Notes: generated by a model not told the origin, from the sequence alone. A stretch of DNA of 64,000 nucleotides from Scytonema millei VB511283 (GCF_000817735.3 NZ_JTJC03000002.1:566242-630241), one strand, 5' to 3'. Counted from the stretch's first letter, positions 1 through 8,462 are shown. Translations and numbers: made by a program.

Positions 1-380
1 ATTGGTTCTAGTGGTTCGTATTCAACGACAACTTTTTCTGCACCCAGTCTTGCAGCTTCATCGGTTTCTCCTGCTACCCAAACTACTGCTTGTCCGTAGT
101 AACTAATTTCCTCGTCGGGAAGTAGGATTTCATCGTAGACAATCGTTCCAGTATCGTTGACTCCTGGTACGTCGGCGGCGGTGATAACAGTAACAACTCC
201 ATCAATTTCATATGCGCCAGCAGGATCGATTTTGGTAATTCGCGCCTTCGCGTGGGGAGAGAGTACGGGGTAGAGGGAAAGCATCCCTGCTGGTAAGCGT
301 TGGTCATCAGTATAAATTGCTTTGCCGCTGACGTGTCCAACTGCGCTTTCGTGGCTTCTTTTTTCCCCTACTGTGTTCAT
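1..380 (-). CDS. xdhB: Xanthine dehydrogenase, molybdopterin-binding subunit (N-terminal part only)
   Basis: The first 126 residues are present and the frame runs open off the left edge. The ATG at 380 is followed by a segment with GHVSGKAIYTDD and LSPHAKARI, typical of the a/b hammerhead domain that opens the large molybdenum subunit of xanthine dehydrogenases. The enzyme family oxidises hypoxanthine and xanthine to urate. The FeS/FAD subunit lies 143 bp upstream on the same strand, so the two probably form one transcript. The molybdopterin-binding residues lie outside the window. CO or aldehyde oxidase of the same fold is an alternative, but the split with this partner favours xanthine dehydrogenase. 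The symbol follows the Rhodobacter naming. Confidence 0.85.
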   Translation of the reverse strand, partial: MNTVGEKRSHESAVGHVSGKAIYTDDQRLPAGMLSLYPVLSPHAKARITKIDPAGAYEIDGVVTVITAADVPGVNDTGTIVYDEILLPDEEISYYGQAVVWVAGETDEAARLGAEKVVVEYEPLEP

Positions 381-523
381 GCGTTTACCCCTGACGAATG
401 ATAAGATTTCGATCGCGCAAAGACGCAAAGGCGCAAAGATAAGAAGGTCAAAAGCTAAAAGTTAAAAGTCAAAATTACAACAACTGTCAACCGTCTTCAC
501 GCAGTGTAGCGTAGCGTTTACTG
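381..523. repeat. Intergenic AAAAGTC-type heptad repeats between the xanthine dehydrogenase genes
   Basis: The spacer holds degenerate copies of a GTCAAAAGTTAAAA-type heptad array and a CAACTGTCAACCGTC stretch. The same words recur in many spacers of this window. No gene or terminator is seen in it. Confidence 0.6.
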
Positions 524-1927
524 TCAACCACCCATTTCCACAAAAAATTTCTCAAACAAATTTGCAACTAGCATCTTGCGATACTCGGCGCTACCGCGTA
601 AATCGGTAAGTGGTGTAAAGGCTTGTTTCAATTCTGGTTTCGCTTGTTTTACTGTCTCAGCATTCCAAGGTTTGCCAAGTAGCATTGATTCTACTGCTAT
701 TGCCCTAGCTGGTGTTGCGGCAACTCCGCCGTATGCGAGTCTGGCGTGTTGGATTTGGTTGCGATCGCCCAAGTCGATTGTAAATGCAGCTGCGACAATA
801 CTAATATCATCCGTACCGCGTTTCCCAACTTTATAAGATTGACTCAAACGGCGCACGCCTGTTGTAGTTTTGGGAATTTGGATGGAGACAATCACTTCCC
901 CAGGCTGCAAGTCTGTTTTTCTATATCCTTTGAAAAAATCTGCGATGGGAAGAGTTCTTTCACCTCCACTCCCAGCTATACGTAATTGGGCATCTAAGGC
1001 TAGTAATACTGGAGGCAAGTCGCCAATTGGTGAAGCTGTACCGATATTACCTCCTAATGTGGCTCGGTTTCTAATTTGACGCGCCGCAAACCAGTACAGC
1101 ATCTCATCCATTGCCGGAAAGACACCGCGTAGGTTGTCTTCAATATGGCTTAGTGGTACTGCTGCCCCAATTTCTACTAATTCTGGTGTATTTGTCAGTA
1201 TTTTCAATTCTGCTACTGCTTCTAAGGAAATCAGCACCAGAAAGTCTTTGCTATGGTGGCTCATTTCCAGTCCTAAATCTGTTGCGCCTGCAACTAAGCT
1301 AGCGTCGGGGTGCTGTTGCAGTAATTCTAAAACTGTCTGTAACTGCGTCGGGCGATAAAACTTTTGGTCGGCGCAAGTGTAGCTAATTTGACTAAATTCA
1401 GTAGTTGCTTGTGCTATCTTCTGGCTGAAACAATCTCTGGGCGGCTGCATCTGCATCACTTGTTGAGCAGCACGGCGAATTGGTAAATATCCCGTACAAC
1501 GGCACAAGTTCCCCTCTATCGCTAGATCGTCAACTTGGCGATCGTAGTAGGCAGCAAACATGCTCATGATAAAGCCAGGGGTACAGTAGCCACACTGAGA
1601 ACCACCCGTCTCTACCATTGCGGCTTGGACTGGATGTAACTGTCCGTTGGCAACCCCTTCTACAGTAACAATTTCTCTTCCCGCTACCGCACCCAAGGGG
1701 ATAAGACAGCTATTGACTGCTTGATAGTGGGGTTTTCCATCCGCGCCTTCGCCTACAATGGCAATAGTACAAGCTCCACAGTCGCCATCGCCACAGCCTT
1801 CTTTCGTGCCGATGCGTCCGCTTTGCCGCAAGTACTCTAACAGCGTTATCGTCGGTGAGACATCTTTCAGGCGAACTGTTTCGCCATTGATGGTTAAAAT
1901 TAAGCGTTCTGATGATAATTGCTGCAC
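524..1927 (-). CDS. xdhA: Xanthine dehydrogenase, [2Fe-2S]/FAD subunit
   Basis: This 467-residue protein joins a plant-type ferredoxin domain to a FAD domain and passes electrons from the molybdenum subunit to FAD and NAD. Four cysteines for the first cluster are seen at about C45, C50, C53 and C74 (motif GCGDGDCGAC). The second cluster motif is QCGYCTPGF (C112, C115) with LCRCTGY (C142, C144). The FAD-binding segment starts near residue 185, with VAGATDLGLEM near 215. A CO-dehydrogenase C-terminal flavoprotein domain ends the protein. The ATG start is in frame with the ferredoxin strand RLILTINGE. The downstream partner is the molybdenum subunit. Two operator-like palindromes lie 115-166 bp upstream of the start. 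Confidence 0.93.
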   Translation of the reverse strand: MQQLSSERLILTINGETVRLKDVSPTITLLEYLRQSGRIGTKEGCGDGDCGACTIAIVGEGADGKPHYQAVNSCLIPLGAVAGREIVTVEGVANGQLHPVQAAMVETGGSQCGYCTPGFIMSMFAAYYDRQVDDLAIEGNLCRCTGYLPIRRAAQQVMQMQPPRDCFSQKIAQATTEFSQISYTCADQKFYRPTQLQTVLELLQQHPDASLVAGATDLGLEMSHHSKDFLVLISLEAVAELKILTNTPELVEIGAAVPLSHIEDNLRGVFPAMDEMLYWFAARQIRNRATLGGNIGTASPIGDLPPVLLALDAQLRIAGSGGERTLPIADFFKGYRKTDLQPGEVIVSIQIPKTTTGVRRLSQSYKVGKRGTDDISIVAAAFTIDLGDRNQIQHARLAYGGVAATPARAIAVESMLLGKPWNAETVKQAKPELKQAFTPLTDLRGSAEYRKMLVANLFEKFFVEMGG

Positions 1928-2041
1928 TTTCTAAATCCAATAGTTAAAAAGTGACTTCGCGATCGATCTTATACGAGTCAGCCACTGGGCTGCATAAAAG
2001 TGCTTGACCAATGCGATCGCGCTACCTAATTAAATTTATTT

Positions 2042-2093
2042 AAGTATACTGTATACAATAAAACCAAAAGAATAAAAGTATTCTGAAATACTT
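2042..2093. promoter_or_regulatory. Two matching operator-like palindromes between xdhA and psaI
   Basis: Site 1 (2042-2056) reads AAGTATACTGTATAC and site 2 (2076-2093) reads AAGTATTCTGAAATACTT. Both fit AAGTATWCTG followed by an ATAC half site, and their CTG centres are 34 bp apart. They lie in the divergent spacer, 115-166 bp upstream of xdhA and 160-210 bp upstream of psaI. Paired similar palindromes suggest binding of a dimeric regulator, but no regulator gene adjoins. Confidence 0.35.
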
Positions 2094-2254
2094 AAATGGG
2101 TTGATTATGGCGATCGCGACCTCTAGTACTTTGCTAAGAAGCTCTTAATCCTACTTCACTATTGTTAAAAATTTTTAGAAATCGCCGCAGCGATCCCAAT
2201 TTGCAGTAAATTCGTTTTTGGTTGTAGTCTTATATTCATAAGGAATCTAGCAAT

Positions 2255-2374
2255 ATGTTTTCAGCATCGTTTTTACCATCAATCCTAGTTCCGCTGACTG
2301 TTCTGGTCTTTCCTTCCGTAGCAATGGCTTTATTGTTTCTCTACATCGAGCGTGAAGATCCTTCAGGAATCTAG
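2255..2374 (+). CDS. psaI: Photosystem I reaction centre subunit VIII (PsaI)
   Basis: This 39-residue protein has the PsaI pattern: SFLPSILVPLTVLVFPSVAM, then LLFLYIE and an acidic tail. It forms a single transmembrane helix (about residues 8-30) of photosystem I next to PsaL and helps trimer contacts. AAGGA at 2240-2244 lies 10 nt before the ATG. psaI is often beside psaL in cyanobacteria; here it stands alone, convergent with psbJ, and a shared hairpin terminator follows. The small size hides it from usual ORF cut-offs, but the conserved motif makes the call firm. Confidence 0.9.
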   Translation: MFSASFLPSILVPLTVLVFPSVAMALLFLYIEREDPSGI

Positions 2375-2431
2375 AGAATTCGGAATGCCGAATTAACTCT
2401 GTTAACTACGCACTGTTTCTGAATCCCTAAC

Positions 2432-2470
2432 AAAAAAACCGCTTACCTAGACTAGGTAGGCGGTTTTTTT
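2432..2470. terminator. Bidirectional intrinsic terminator between psaI and psbJ
   Basis: A run of seven A, a hairpin with arms ACCGCTTACCTAG and CTAGGTAGGCGGT (one G-T pair), and a run of seven T. The A and T tracts on both sides let it work for both convergent units. Confidence 0.85.
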
Positions 2471-2622
2471 GCACAATTGTCGATAACGGTATGCGCGATC
2501 GCGAAGAACTTCAGCTAGCTAGTACAGCACTGCGAAAATAAAGCGATCGCTTAAAATCAGCCAAAAGCCTCTCAAATCAACTTTTTGACCTTTGACTTTT
2601 GAGTTTTAACTTTTGCAAGTTC

Positions 2623-2742
2623 TTACAACGAGGAACCTAAATGAGTATAAGAACCGTAAAAGAATGTTCCAACAACAACAATCACGCCCAAACCAGCAAT
2701 AGTTGCTACAACCCAAAGGGGTATTCTTCCACTTCCAGACAC
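2623..2742 (-). CDS. psbJ: Photosystem II protein J (PsbJ)
   Basis: This 39-residue membrane protein reads [16 protein letters not shown] near its start and [13 protein letters not shown] at its end, the PsbJ signature. It is a one-helix subunit beside cytochrome b559 and affects electron flow and plastoquinone exchange. The start is GTG, chosen because GGAG lies 8 nt upstream (2751-2754) and no ATG precedes the conserved N-terminus. It is the last gene of psbE-F-L-J, and the convergent psaI lies past the shared terminator. Confidence 0.93.
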
Positions 2743-2804
2743 AGCTTTTTCTCCTGCCTAAATTACACAGTTAGATAAATTAAAGACAACAGCCTTGAAT
2801 CTAG

Positions 2805-2930
2805 TTAGTTGAAGAAATAACTAGAAAACAAAATGCCCAGCACGAATATTAGCAACAAACCCAAGTATAGGGAAGTCCGGTTTAACTCTACGGGCTGGTT
2901 ATTAGGGTTTTTCGATCTTTCTAATGGCAT
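2805..2930 (-). CDS. psbL: Photosystem II protein L (PsbL)
   Basis: This 41-residue protein contains [17 protein letters not shown] and ends LFSSYFFN, both hallmarks of PsbL. It is a single-helix subunit at the monomer interface of photosystem II, needed for normal QA function. GGAG at 2937-2940 precedes the ATG; it overlaps the stop of psbF, so the two are probably translationally coupled. The MPLERSK start is slightly longer than many homologues. Confidence 0.95.
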
Positions 2931-2939
2931 AAACTTCTC

Positions 2940-3074
2940 CTAGCGCTGAATGAACTGCATAGAAGCGATCGCACCTAAGAAAAACACTGTTGGTACAGCT
3001 AAGGTGTGAACTGCTAGCCAGCGGACGGTAAAAATTGGATATTGAATTGGTTGATTGATTTGATTGGTGTTCAT
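2940..3074 (-). CDS. psbF: Cytochrome b559 subunit beta (PsbF)
   Basis: This 44-residue protein carries [20 protein letters not shown], with haem-ligand His23 inside its single helix. It pairs with PsbE to bind the b559 haem in photosystem II. Its ATG is 6 nt after the psbE stop and its stop is 9 nt before psbL, so it sits in a tight operon. Confidence 0.96.
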   Translation of the reverse strand: MNTNQINQPIQYPIFTVRWLAVHTLAVPTVFFLGAIASMQFIQR

Positions 3075-3080
3075 TTCAAA

Positions 3081-3329
3081 TTACTTTCCTATAAAGTCTT
3101 CGATCTGTTTTCTGCTCTCAAAGCGATCGCTCACGATTGGCAACTCTTGCCGTTCTTGAGGATAATATTCGTTTGGTCGGGGTGTCCCAAATACATCATA
3201 GGCAAGACCAGTACTAACGAATAACCAGCCAGCGATAAACAAAGCTGGAATAGTAATACTGTGAATCACCCAGTAACGCACGCTGGTAATAATATCCGAA
3301 AACGGACGCTCACCTGTCGTTCCTGACAT
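3081..3329 (-). CDS. psbE: Cytochrome b559 subunit alpha (PsbE)
   Basis: This 82-residue protein has the full family length, with [19 protein letters not shown] holding haem-ligand His23, one helix (about 20-40), and a lumenal tail with [10 protein letters not shown]. It is needed for photosystem II assembly and photoprotection. It heads psbE-F-L-J, with ycf48 and a rubredoxin gene upstream on the same strand, an arrangement conserved among cyanobacteria. Confidence 0.97.
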   Translation of the reverse strand: MSGTTGERPFSDIITSVRYWVIHSITIPALFIAGWLFVSTGLAYDVFGTPRPNEYYPQERQELPIVSDRFESRKQIEDFIGK

Positions 3330-3466
3330 TTACCTTCCTCCATTAAGAACCATTACTTTCTTACTCATTATCATACGAAACCTTGACCAGTAGTTAGCGA
3401 TTAGTCGGGAGTAAAGAATGGGTGTGAACATTTGATAATTGGTTGACAGTAGACAGTTATCAGTAG

Positions 3467-3535
3467 CTAGTGGCTAGTGGCTAGAGTTTCTCCCTTGTCT
3501 CCCTTGTCTCCCCCCTCTCCCTTGTCTCTTTCTTC
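3467..3535. repeat. Tandem TAGTGGC and TCTCCCTTG repeats between ycf48 and psbE
   Basis: The 223-bp spacer holds GCTAGTGGCTAGTGGCTAG followed by several CTCCCTTGT units. The same units appear in many spacers of this window. They end just before the ycf48 stop. Confidence 0.7.
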
Positions 3536-3552
3536 CCGACTCCCCACATTCA

Positions 3553-4557
3553 TTAAGCCGATTGTGCCTGACCTTGATAACGCAGCAAAATTCCGCGCTG
3601 ACCGATAATAAATCCTTTTTCTGGAGAGAGAAAGACGATCTTGTAAAGATTTGAGGGGACTGATTCTACGCCTCGGTCTTTTTGCCAAGTTTTCCCGCCA
3701 TCTGGACTGTAAAGTAGATTGCCGCTACCACCAGTCACCCAAATTTCCTCAGGTGTCCGGTAAGCCAAATCTAACAATCCCCAACTAGTAGATAACTCTG
3801 GATTTTGTACTTCTTCCCATTCTTCTGTATTATCTGCCTTAGTAAATTGCACCTGACCGCCTCGTGCCAGCATCCATATGCGTCCATCTTTACCAAAACC
3901 CATATTTTGCAGGCGACGGGAACTATTCCGGTTATGACCTTGCCATGCCGTTTGACCTGGTTCCCAAGTGGAATAGAAATTCCCCTTAGCAGAAACAGCA
4001 ATGTACTTACCATCTTCAGAACGCGCCACGTTTCGCAGCACGCCTACGGCTTCCTGTACCATTGCTTTCCAGTTTTTACCACCGTCAGTAGTGCGGTAAA
4101 TTGCGCCTACATCTGTAGTCATCTCCGCTGACTGTTGCCCCAGCGCCACGATTGTATTTGGGTTGCCTGGTAGCTTTTCACTTAAGAGAATCCGCGACCA
4201 AGTTTCGCCACCATCATTTGTATGTAGCAGTAAAGATGGTTCGCCAACAATCCATCCTTCTTGACCGGAAAAACTTACGGAAGACAGAATAAAGTTTTTG
4301 TCGCCTAAATCCAAACTCTTCTGCTGCCAGGTTTTGCCACCATCTTTAGTTTCAAATAAAGCAGATTTATTCCCCACTAACCAGCCATGTTGGGTGTCTT
4401 CCGTAAAGCCAACATCTTGTAAGTTAACATCCGTTGGTAAAGTAACTACCTCCCAAGGATTGTAACTAGTAGAGGGAACGCTACTACAGCCGACGCACAG
4501 CAAGACGACTGCTACGAGGACAACAATCTTTTGCCAAAATTTTAACGGTGAAAACAT
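3553..4557 (-). CDS. ycf48: Photosystem II assembly factor Ycf48 (HCF136 family)
   Basis: This 334-residue lipoprotein has a signal peptide and lipobox (LLCVGC, Cys24), followed by repeated beta-propeller blades with the DGGKTW motif (about residues 72, 115, 154, 288). The family binds early D1 and reaction-centre intermediates on the lumenal side and helps their assembly. The neighbours support the role: rubredoxin upstream and psbEFLJ downstream, all on one strand. Length matches the family. Confidence 0.95.
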   Translation of the reverse strand: MFSPLKFWQKIVVLVAVVLLCVGCSSVPSTSYNPWEVVTLPTDVNLQDVGFTEDTQHGWLVGNKSALFETKDGGKTWQQKSLDLGDKNFILSSVSFSGQEGWIVGEPSLLLHTNDGGETWSRILLSEKLPGNPNTIVALGQQSAEMTTDVGAIYRTTDGGKNWKAMVQEAVGVLRNVARSEDGKYIAVSAKGNFYSTWEPGQTAWQGHNRNSSRRLQNMGFGKDGRIWMLARGGQVQFTKADNTEEWEEVQNPELSTSWGLLDLAYRTPEEIWVTGGSGNLLYSPDGGKTWQKDRGVESVPSNLYKIVFLSPEKGFIIGQRGILLRYQGQAQSA

Positions 4558-4707
4558 GCTGATTTTACGTGCTCTACTTAAACAAATTGAATGTATTGTA
4601 AGAATATTTCAGTATGCCGATAGGTTGAATGAAAGCCTATTTTGTTGCCGCATACAGATAGATGGTTGGGCGATCGCCCGCTGTACTAAGCTTGCTTGAC
4701 AGCAGTT

Positions 4708-5043
4708 TCACTGTAACCCATATAGGCTGAGAAAAAACAAGACGGCTAGCGCTAATGCACCGAAAATCAAAATGTTCTTCTGACCTGGAGTGAGCTGATT
4801 TACGCCAAGCCCGTAGCCGAGATTTTCCTTAAAGCCAGAGGCTTGTCCCACTGGACCAATATTGGCAAATGCGTTTTTACGCGCTCCACAAACAGGACAT
4901 CGCCAAGTAGAAGATAGTTCTGCAAATGGTATGCCAGGGGCAATATCGTGCTTATCATCGCCGCGATCGGGTTCGTACACATAGCCGCAAGCCCGACATT
5001 CATAGCGGTCTAGCGCTTGGGTATCAATAGCTGGTTCGCTCAT
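4708..5043 (-). CDS. rub: Membrane-anchored rubredoxin (RubA type)
   Basis: The protein has 111 residues from the ATG at 5043. An N-terminal rubredoxin domain shows CRACGYVYEP and CPVCGARKNAF, two CxxC pairs that hold one iron. A C-terminal hydrophobic segment (about residues 85-107) anchors it to the thylakoid membrane. In cyanobacteria and chloroplasts this form is required for photosystem assembly. It heads the ycf48-psbEFLJ group. An upstream TTG at 5073 would add ten residues (RLYFLICLT), but that N-terminus is not typical of the family. Confidence 0.93.
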   Translation of the reverse strand: MSEPAIDTQALDRYECRACGYVYEPDRGDDKHDIAPGIPFAELSSTWRCPVCGARKNAFANIGPVGQASGFKENLGYGLGVNQLTPGQKNILIFGALALAVLFFLSLYGLQ

Positions 5044-5122
5044 AGTAAGGCAAATGAGAAAGTAGAGGCGCAAAACTTAAAATCATGTTAAAAATTATGA
5101 CGCGAAATGACTTCTTCTACAA

Positions 5123-5301
5123 GGGGTGAGGAGTGAGGAGTGAGGGAAAGAGGACGATGGGGAGAAGAGAGCAGAGCTGAGGAAGCAGAGGGGCAGAGGA
5201 GTAGAGGAGAGGATCCAAAATTCAAAATTCTCCACACCCCACACCCGCATCAACACGCACCACGCACCACTCTCCTATCCCTCACTCCTCGCTCCTCACT
5301 C
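5123..5301. repeat. Purine-rich GAGTGAGGAG and GCAGAGGAG repeats upstream of ndhC
   Basis: The 400-bp divergent spacer between rub and ndhC holds GGGGTGAGGAGTGAGGAGTGAGG, an AGCAGAGG series, and the complementary TCACTCCTCGCTCCTCACTC. The opposing copies could pair as a long hairpin. No gene is seen here; the open frames in this stretch are repeat artefacts. Confidence 0.75.
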
Positions 5302-5386
5302 ATGCATAGATTTTTTCAATCAGAAGCAGAACTGAATCGAATGATGTCAAGGGTTAGGTTTTGCTAGTGCGTGAAACCCAAATATA

Positions 5387-5392
5387 TATAAT
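5387..5392 (+). promoter_or_regulatory. Possible -10 element for ndhCKJ
   Basis: TATAAT lies in an AT-rich stretch 53 bp before the ndhC start. A TTGCTA about 20 bp upstream is a weak -35 candidate with long spacing. This is placement by eye only. Confidence 0.3.
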
Positions 5393-5444
5393 ATGTAAAG
5401 ACAGATAACAAAACTATTGACTCTAGCAACGGTAATTATCCATC

Positions 5445-5807
5445 GTGTTTGTTCTTAGCGGCTACGAGTATTTACTAGGCTTCCTCTTAATCTGTAGTTT
5501 AGTTCCAGCGCTTGCCCTTTCTGCATCTAAGCTCCTTCGACCGAGCGGACGCAGCCCAGAACGCCGGACGACATACGAATCAGGCATGGAACCCATCGGC
5601 GGAGCCTGGATTCAGTTCAATATCCGCTACTATATGTTTGCGCTGGTCTTCGTGGTCTTTGATGTAGAGACAGTATTTCTCTATCCTTGGGCAGTTGCAT
5701 TCCACAGCCTCGGTCTTTTGGCTTTTATTGAAGCCCTCATTTTCATTGCAATCTTAGTTGTTGCCCTTGTATATGCATGGCGTAAAGGAGCTTTGGAATG
5801 GTCTTAA
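5445..5807 (+). CDS. ndhC: NAD(P)H-quinone oxidoreductase subunit 3 (NdhC)
   Basis: This 120-residue membrane subunit of the NDH-1 complex has three helices (about 7-27, 64-84, 90-112) and the family motif [16 protein letters not shown] in the first loop. NDH-1 moves electrons from ferredoxin to plastoquinone in respiration and cyclic flow. The start is GTG at 5445, which gives the standard N-terminus MFVLSGYEY. Its last codons overlap ndhK by 10 nt, showing translational coupling in ndhC-K-J. Confidence 0.95.
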   Translation: MFVLSGYEYLLGFLLICSLVPALALSASKLLRPSGRSPERRTTYESGMEPIGGAWIQFNIRYYMFALVFVVFDVETVFLYPWAVAFHSLGLLAFIEALIFIAILVVALVYAWRKGALEWS

Positions 5808-6529
5808 ATATCGATCCAGCCGGACAAAAAGAACGTATCATTAACCCAATCGAGCGCCCCTCAGTTACTCAAGAACTATCTGAGAACGTCATTCTCACTA
5901 CAGTTGACGATCTCTATAACTGGTCTAGACTCTCTAGTTTGTGGCCCCTGTTGTTCGGTACGGCTTGTTGCTTTATCGAATTTGCGGCTTTGATTGGCTC
6001 GCGGTTTGACTTCGATCGCTTCGGACTCATCCCCCGTTCTAGCCCCCGTCAGGCTGACTTAATCATCACCGCTGGCACGATCACGATGAAGATGGCTCCA
6101 CAACTGGTGCGGCTTTACGAGCAAATGCCAAACCCCAAGTATGTAATTGCTATGGGAGCTTGTACCATCACTGGTGGAATGTTTAGCGTAGATTCGCCAA
6201 CAGCCGTGCGGGGTGTCGATAAATTGATTCCCGTCGATGTTTACTTACCTGGTTGTCCTCCCCGTCCCGAAGCCATCATCGATGCCATCATTAAGTTACG
6301 CAAGAAAATTGCGAACGAGTCGATGCAAGAGCGGACTCCGATTAAACAAACGCACCGCTATTACAGTACGACTCACAGCATGAAGGTTGTACCACCTATC
6401 AGCGATGGTAAATATCTACAGGTTGCTACACGGCAAGCGCCACCGAAGGAGCTGACAGAGGCAATTGGTATGCCCATACCACCAGCCCTACAATCAGCTG
6501 CCAAAAAAGAGGAGGTGAACCGTGGCTGA
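5798..6529 (+). CDS. ndhK: NAD(P)H-quinone oxidoreductase subunit K (NdhK)
   Basis: This 243-residue peripheral subunit holds iron-sulfur cluster N2. The ligands are visible as [15 protein letters not shown] and PGCPPRPE. It hands electrons to plastoquinone at the hinge of the complex. The C-terminal extension after residue 180 is typical of cyanobacterial forms. It overlaps ndhC by 10 nt and ndhJ by 8 nt. Confidence 0.96.
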   Translation: MVLNIDPAGQKERIINPIERPSVTQELSENVILTTVDDLYNWSRLSSLWPLLFGTACCFIEFAALIGSRFDFDRFGLIPRSSPRQADLIITAGTITMKMAPQLVRLYEQMPNPKYVIAMGACTITGGMFSVDSPTAVRGVDKLIPVDVYLPGCPPRPEAIIDAIIKLRKKIANESMQERTPIKQTHRYYSTTHSMKVVPPISDGKYLQVATRQAPPKELTEAIGMPIPPALQSAAKKEEVNRG

Positions 6530-7061
6530 AAAAGAAATCAAAGAAGAGACTAAACCCGTACCTGCTGAAGAAACAAAAATTGTCGAAGCGGGAAAGACTT
6601 CTAAGTGGCTGAAGGAAAATGGCTTCGATCATGAAGTTATGGAGCCAGACCACTTAGGAGTGGAGATTATCAAAGTCGATCGCAATTTCCTCTTGCCGAT
6701 CGCCACAGCGCTCTATGCTTACGGTTTTAACTATCTTCAGTGTCAGTGCGGCTACGATGCAGGTCCAGGGCAAGATTTAGTCAGCATGTATCATTTAATC
6801 AAACTAAGCGATAATGCTGACAGACCAGAGGAAGTGCGGATTAAAGTTTTTCTGCCTAGAGAAGACCCCCGCGTACCTTCGGTTTACTGGATTTGGAAAG
6901 CAGTAGACTGGCAAGAACGAGAATCCTACGATATGTTTGGCATTGTCTATGAAGGACATCCAAATTTGAAACGGCTGCTCATGCCTGAAGATTGGGTTGG
7001 TTTTCCCTTACGTAAAGATTACGTTTCCCCCGACTTCTACGAATTGCAGGATGCTTTTTAA
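6522..7061 (+). CDS. ndhJ: NAD(P)H-quinone oxidoreductase subunit J (NdhJ)
   Basis: This 179-residue protein is the 30-kDa-type subunit, with the family signature [20 protein letters not shown] near residue 130. It packs against NdhH and NdhK in the peripheral arm. The GTG start at 6522 lies within the end of ndhK and follows GAGGTGAA, a fair ribosome-binding site. The Lys/Glu/Pro-rich first 25 residues are a variable extension. Confidence 0.95.
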   Translation: MAEKEIKEETKPVPAEETKIVEAGKTSKWLKENGFDHEVMEPDHLGVEIIKVDRNFLLPIATALYAYGFNYLQCQCGYDAGPGQDLVSMYHLIKLSDNADRPEEVRIKVFLPREDPRVPSVYWIWKAVDWQERESYDMFGIVYEGHPNLKRLLMPEDWVGFPLRKDYVSPDFYELQDAF

Positions 7062-7111
7062 CAGTGACCAGTGAGCAGTGACCAGAATAAACACCGATCG
7101 CTGATTTAGTT

Positions 7112-7145
7112 TTTGTAGAGACGTTACGTGTAACGTCTCTACAAA
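7112..7145. terminator. Perfect 16-bp inverted repeat (GTAGAGACGTTAC element) after ndhJ
   Basis: Arms TTTGTAGAGACGTTAC and GTAACGTCTCTACAAA are separated by GT. The element sits between convergent ndhJ and the acetyltransferase gene and even supplies the latter's stop codon. Related copies lie near 9198, 33232, 36643, 46844 and 50052. It probably ends transcription, and it behaves like a dispersed palindromic repeat. Confidence 0.7.
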
Positions 7146-7618
7146 TTTTTGACATAAATTCGATCGCAGCGTGCTGTTTCTACCCCTGTTGCAGGTTGAT
7201 AGCCGCTGCTTTCGTATAGTTGAATGGCTTCTACAAGAACGCTAGCAGTTTCAATCCATATTTGCTGAAATCCCTTCGCTGCGATCGCTTTTTCTAATTC
7301 TTGTAATAAAAATTTCCCCAAACCCAACCTTCTCGCTGGGGGTAATAAATACATTTTTCTAATTTCTACAGCTTTCTCACCACGACGAAAGGGATAGTAG
7401 CCAGCCGTTCCCACTATTTGACTTTGGAATTCAACTACCCAAAACTCCCCACTAGTGGCTAAATAATAATTTTCGATCTCCAATACATCTCGGTCAGCAC
7501 CTACAGGTTCCCACCCTAAACCATATTCTGCCAACACAGCACCAATAACCGCCGCCGCCAAATCGCGATCGCTCGTTTGCCAGTCTCGAATCAGAAAATC
7601 TTTATAAATAGCTTGCAT
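7139..7618 (-). CDS. GNAT-family N-acetyltransferase
   Basis: The protein has 159 residues from the ATG at 7618. It shows the acetyl-CoA loop as RRLGLGKFLLQELE (about residues 95-108), preceded by VEIRKMYLLPPA and followed by LYESSGYQP, the usual GNAT layout. The substrate cannot be told. A longer frame upstream exists but is encoded by TAATGGG-type repeats, so the ATG at 7618 is preferred. The stop lies inside the palindromic element shared with ndhJ. Confidence 0.82.
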   Translation of the reverse strand: MQAIYKDFLIRDWQTSDRDLAAAVIGAVLAEYGLGWEPVGADRDVLEIENYYLATSGEFWVVEFQSQIVGTAGYYPFRRGEKAVEIRKMYLLPPARRLGLGKFLLQELEKAIAAKGFQQIWIETASVLVEAIQLYESSGYQPATGVETARCDRIYVKNL

Positions 7619-7694
7619 GAATGGTAATGGGTAATGGGTAATGGGTAATAAGCGATTTACAACTACCAATTACTAATTACCAATTACCTAAATA

Positions 7695-8300
7695 CTAACT
7701 ATGTATCCTCGGTTGAGGATGTAAAGTTGATAATAACTGACTTTCCACTACAGCTAATTCTTCTAGCCTTTGGGTGAACACAGCGCGATCGAAATAAGTA
7801 TCTGCCAAAATCCAATACGTCCCAAAATGTCTAGCCTCCGAAGCCATCAAACCGCGATAAAATTTAGCTAGCTCTGGTTCTGGGCAATGGGTGGCTAAAA
7901 GCCCTAACCGTTCGTGACTGCGAGCTTCAATCAAACCAGAGACGAGCAAAGAATCCAACATCCGTTCTGGCTCTTTGACACGGATTTGCGCTTTTAAACC
8001 CGCGCCGTAAGGAGGTGGTGCTAAAGGTGCTAGAGGAATTCCTCGTCGTTCTAACCATTGGTTCACCTGCTCGAAGTGTTCCAATTCTTCCCTCGCGATC
8101 GCCGTTAGCGATCGGACTAATTTTTGGCTCGAAGGGTAACGAAATATTAAATTTAGAGCTACCCCAGCTGCTTTGCGCTCGCATTGGGAATGATCCAATA
8201 AGATGGTATCCAAGTTAGCGATCGCTTGTCGTACCCAATCCTCAGTGGTCGGAACGACTAGAGCGTTAATTTTGGCGACTGTTAAATCGGCTACATTCAT
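7695..8300 (-). CDS. miaE: tRNA-(ms2io6A37) hydroxylase-like protein (MiaE family)
   Basis: This 201-residue protein looks like a ferritin-like diiron protein. Metal-ligand candidates are ERKAAG (about residue 41), EELEHFEQV (about 72-80), EARSHERL (about 125) and EARHFGTY (about 154). MiaE hydroxylates the isopentenyl side chain of ms2i6A at tRNA position 37 using oxygen. Length matches the family. It may act on another substrate, since the function was shown in enterobacteria. Confidence 0.85.
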   Translation of the reverse strand: MNVADLTVAKINALVVPTTEDWVRQAIANLDTILLDHSQCERKAAGVALNLIFRYPSSQKLVRSLTAIAREELEHFEQVNQWLERRGIPLAPLAPPPYGAGLKAQIRVKEPERMLDSLLVSGLIEARSHERLGLLATHCPEPELAKFYRGLMASEARHFGTYWILADTYFDRAVFTQRLEELAVVESQLLSTLHPQPRIHS

Positions 8301-8462
8301 ACTTACTCAATTTCACTAGAGCTGATTTTTTTGGCTTAAGCCATAATTAAAATGAAAGATTAATATCTTCCAAACATTCTTCACCCATTCTTTAACCAAT
8401 ATCTCCTTGAGTACAGATAGGCTGGAATCAACAAGCGGTATTATTGTTAACCCAAAACTTCT

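Noticed and set aside
5123-5301. Yfr1-like motif ACTCCTCAC
   Set aside because: The match is part of the GAGTGAGGAG repeats, which recur at many sites, and lacks the Yfr1 hairpin context.
5140-5367. 75-codon open frame with Glu/Arg-rich start
   Set aside because: It is coded by GAGGAG-type repeats in the ndhC leader and resembles no protein.
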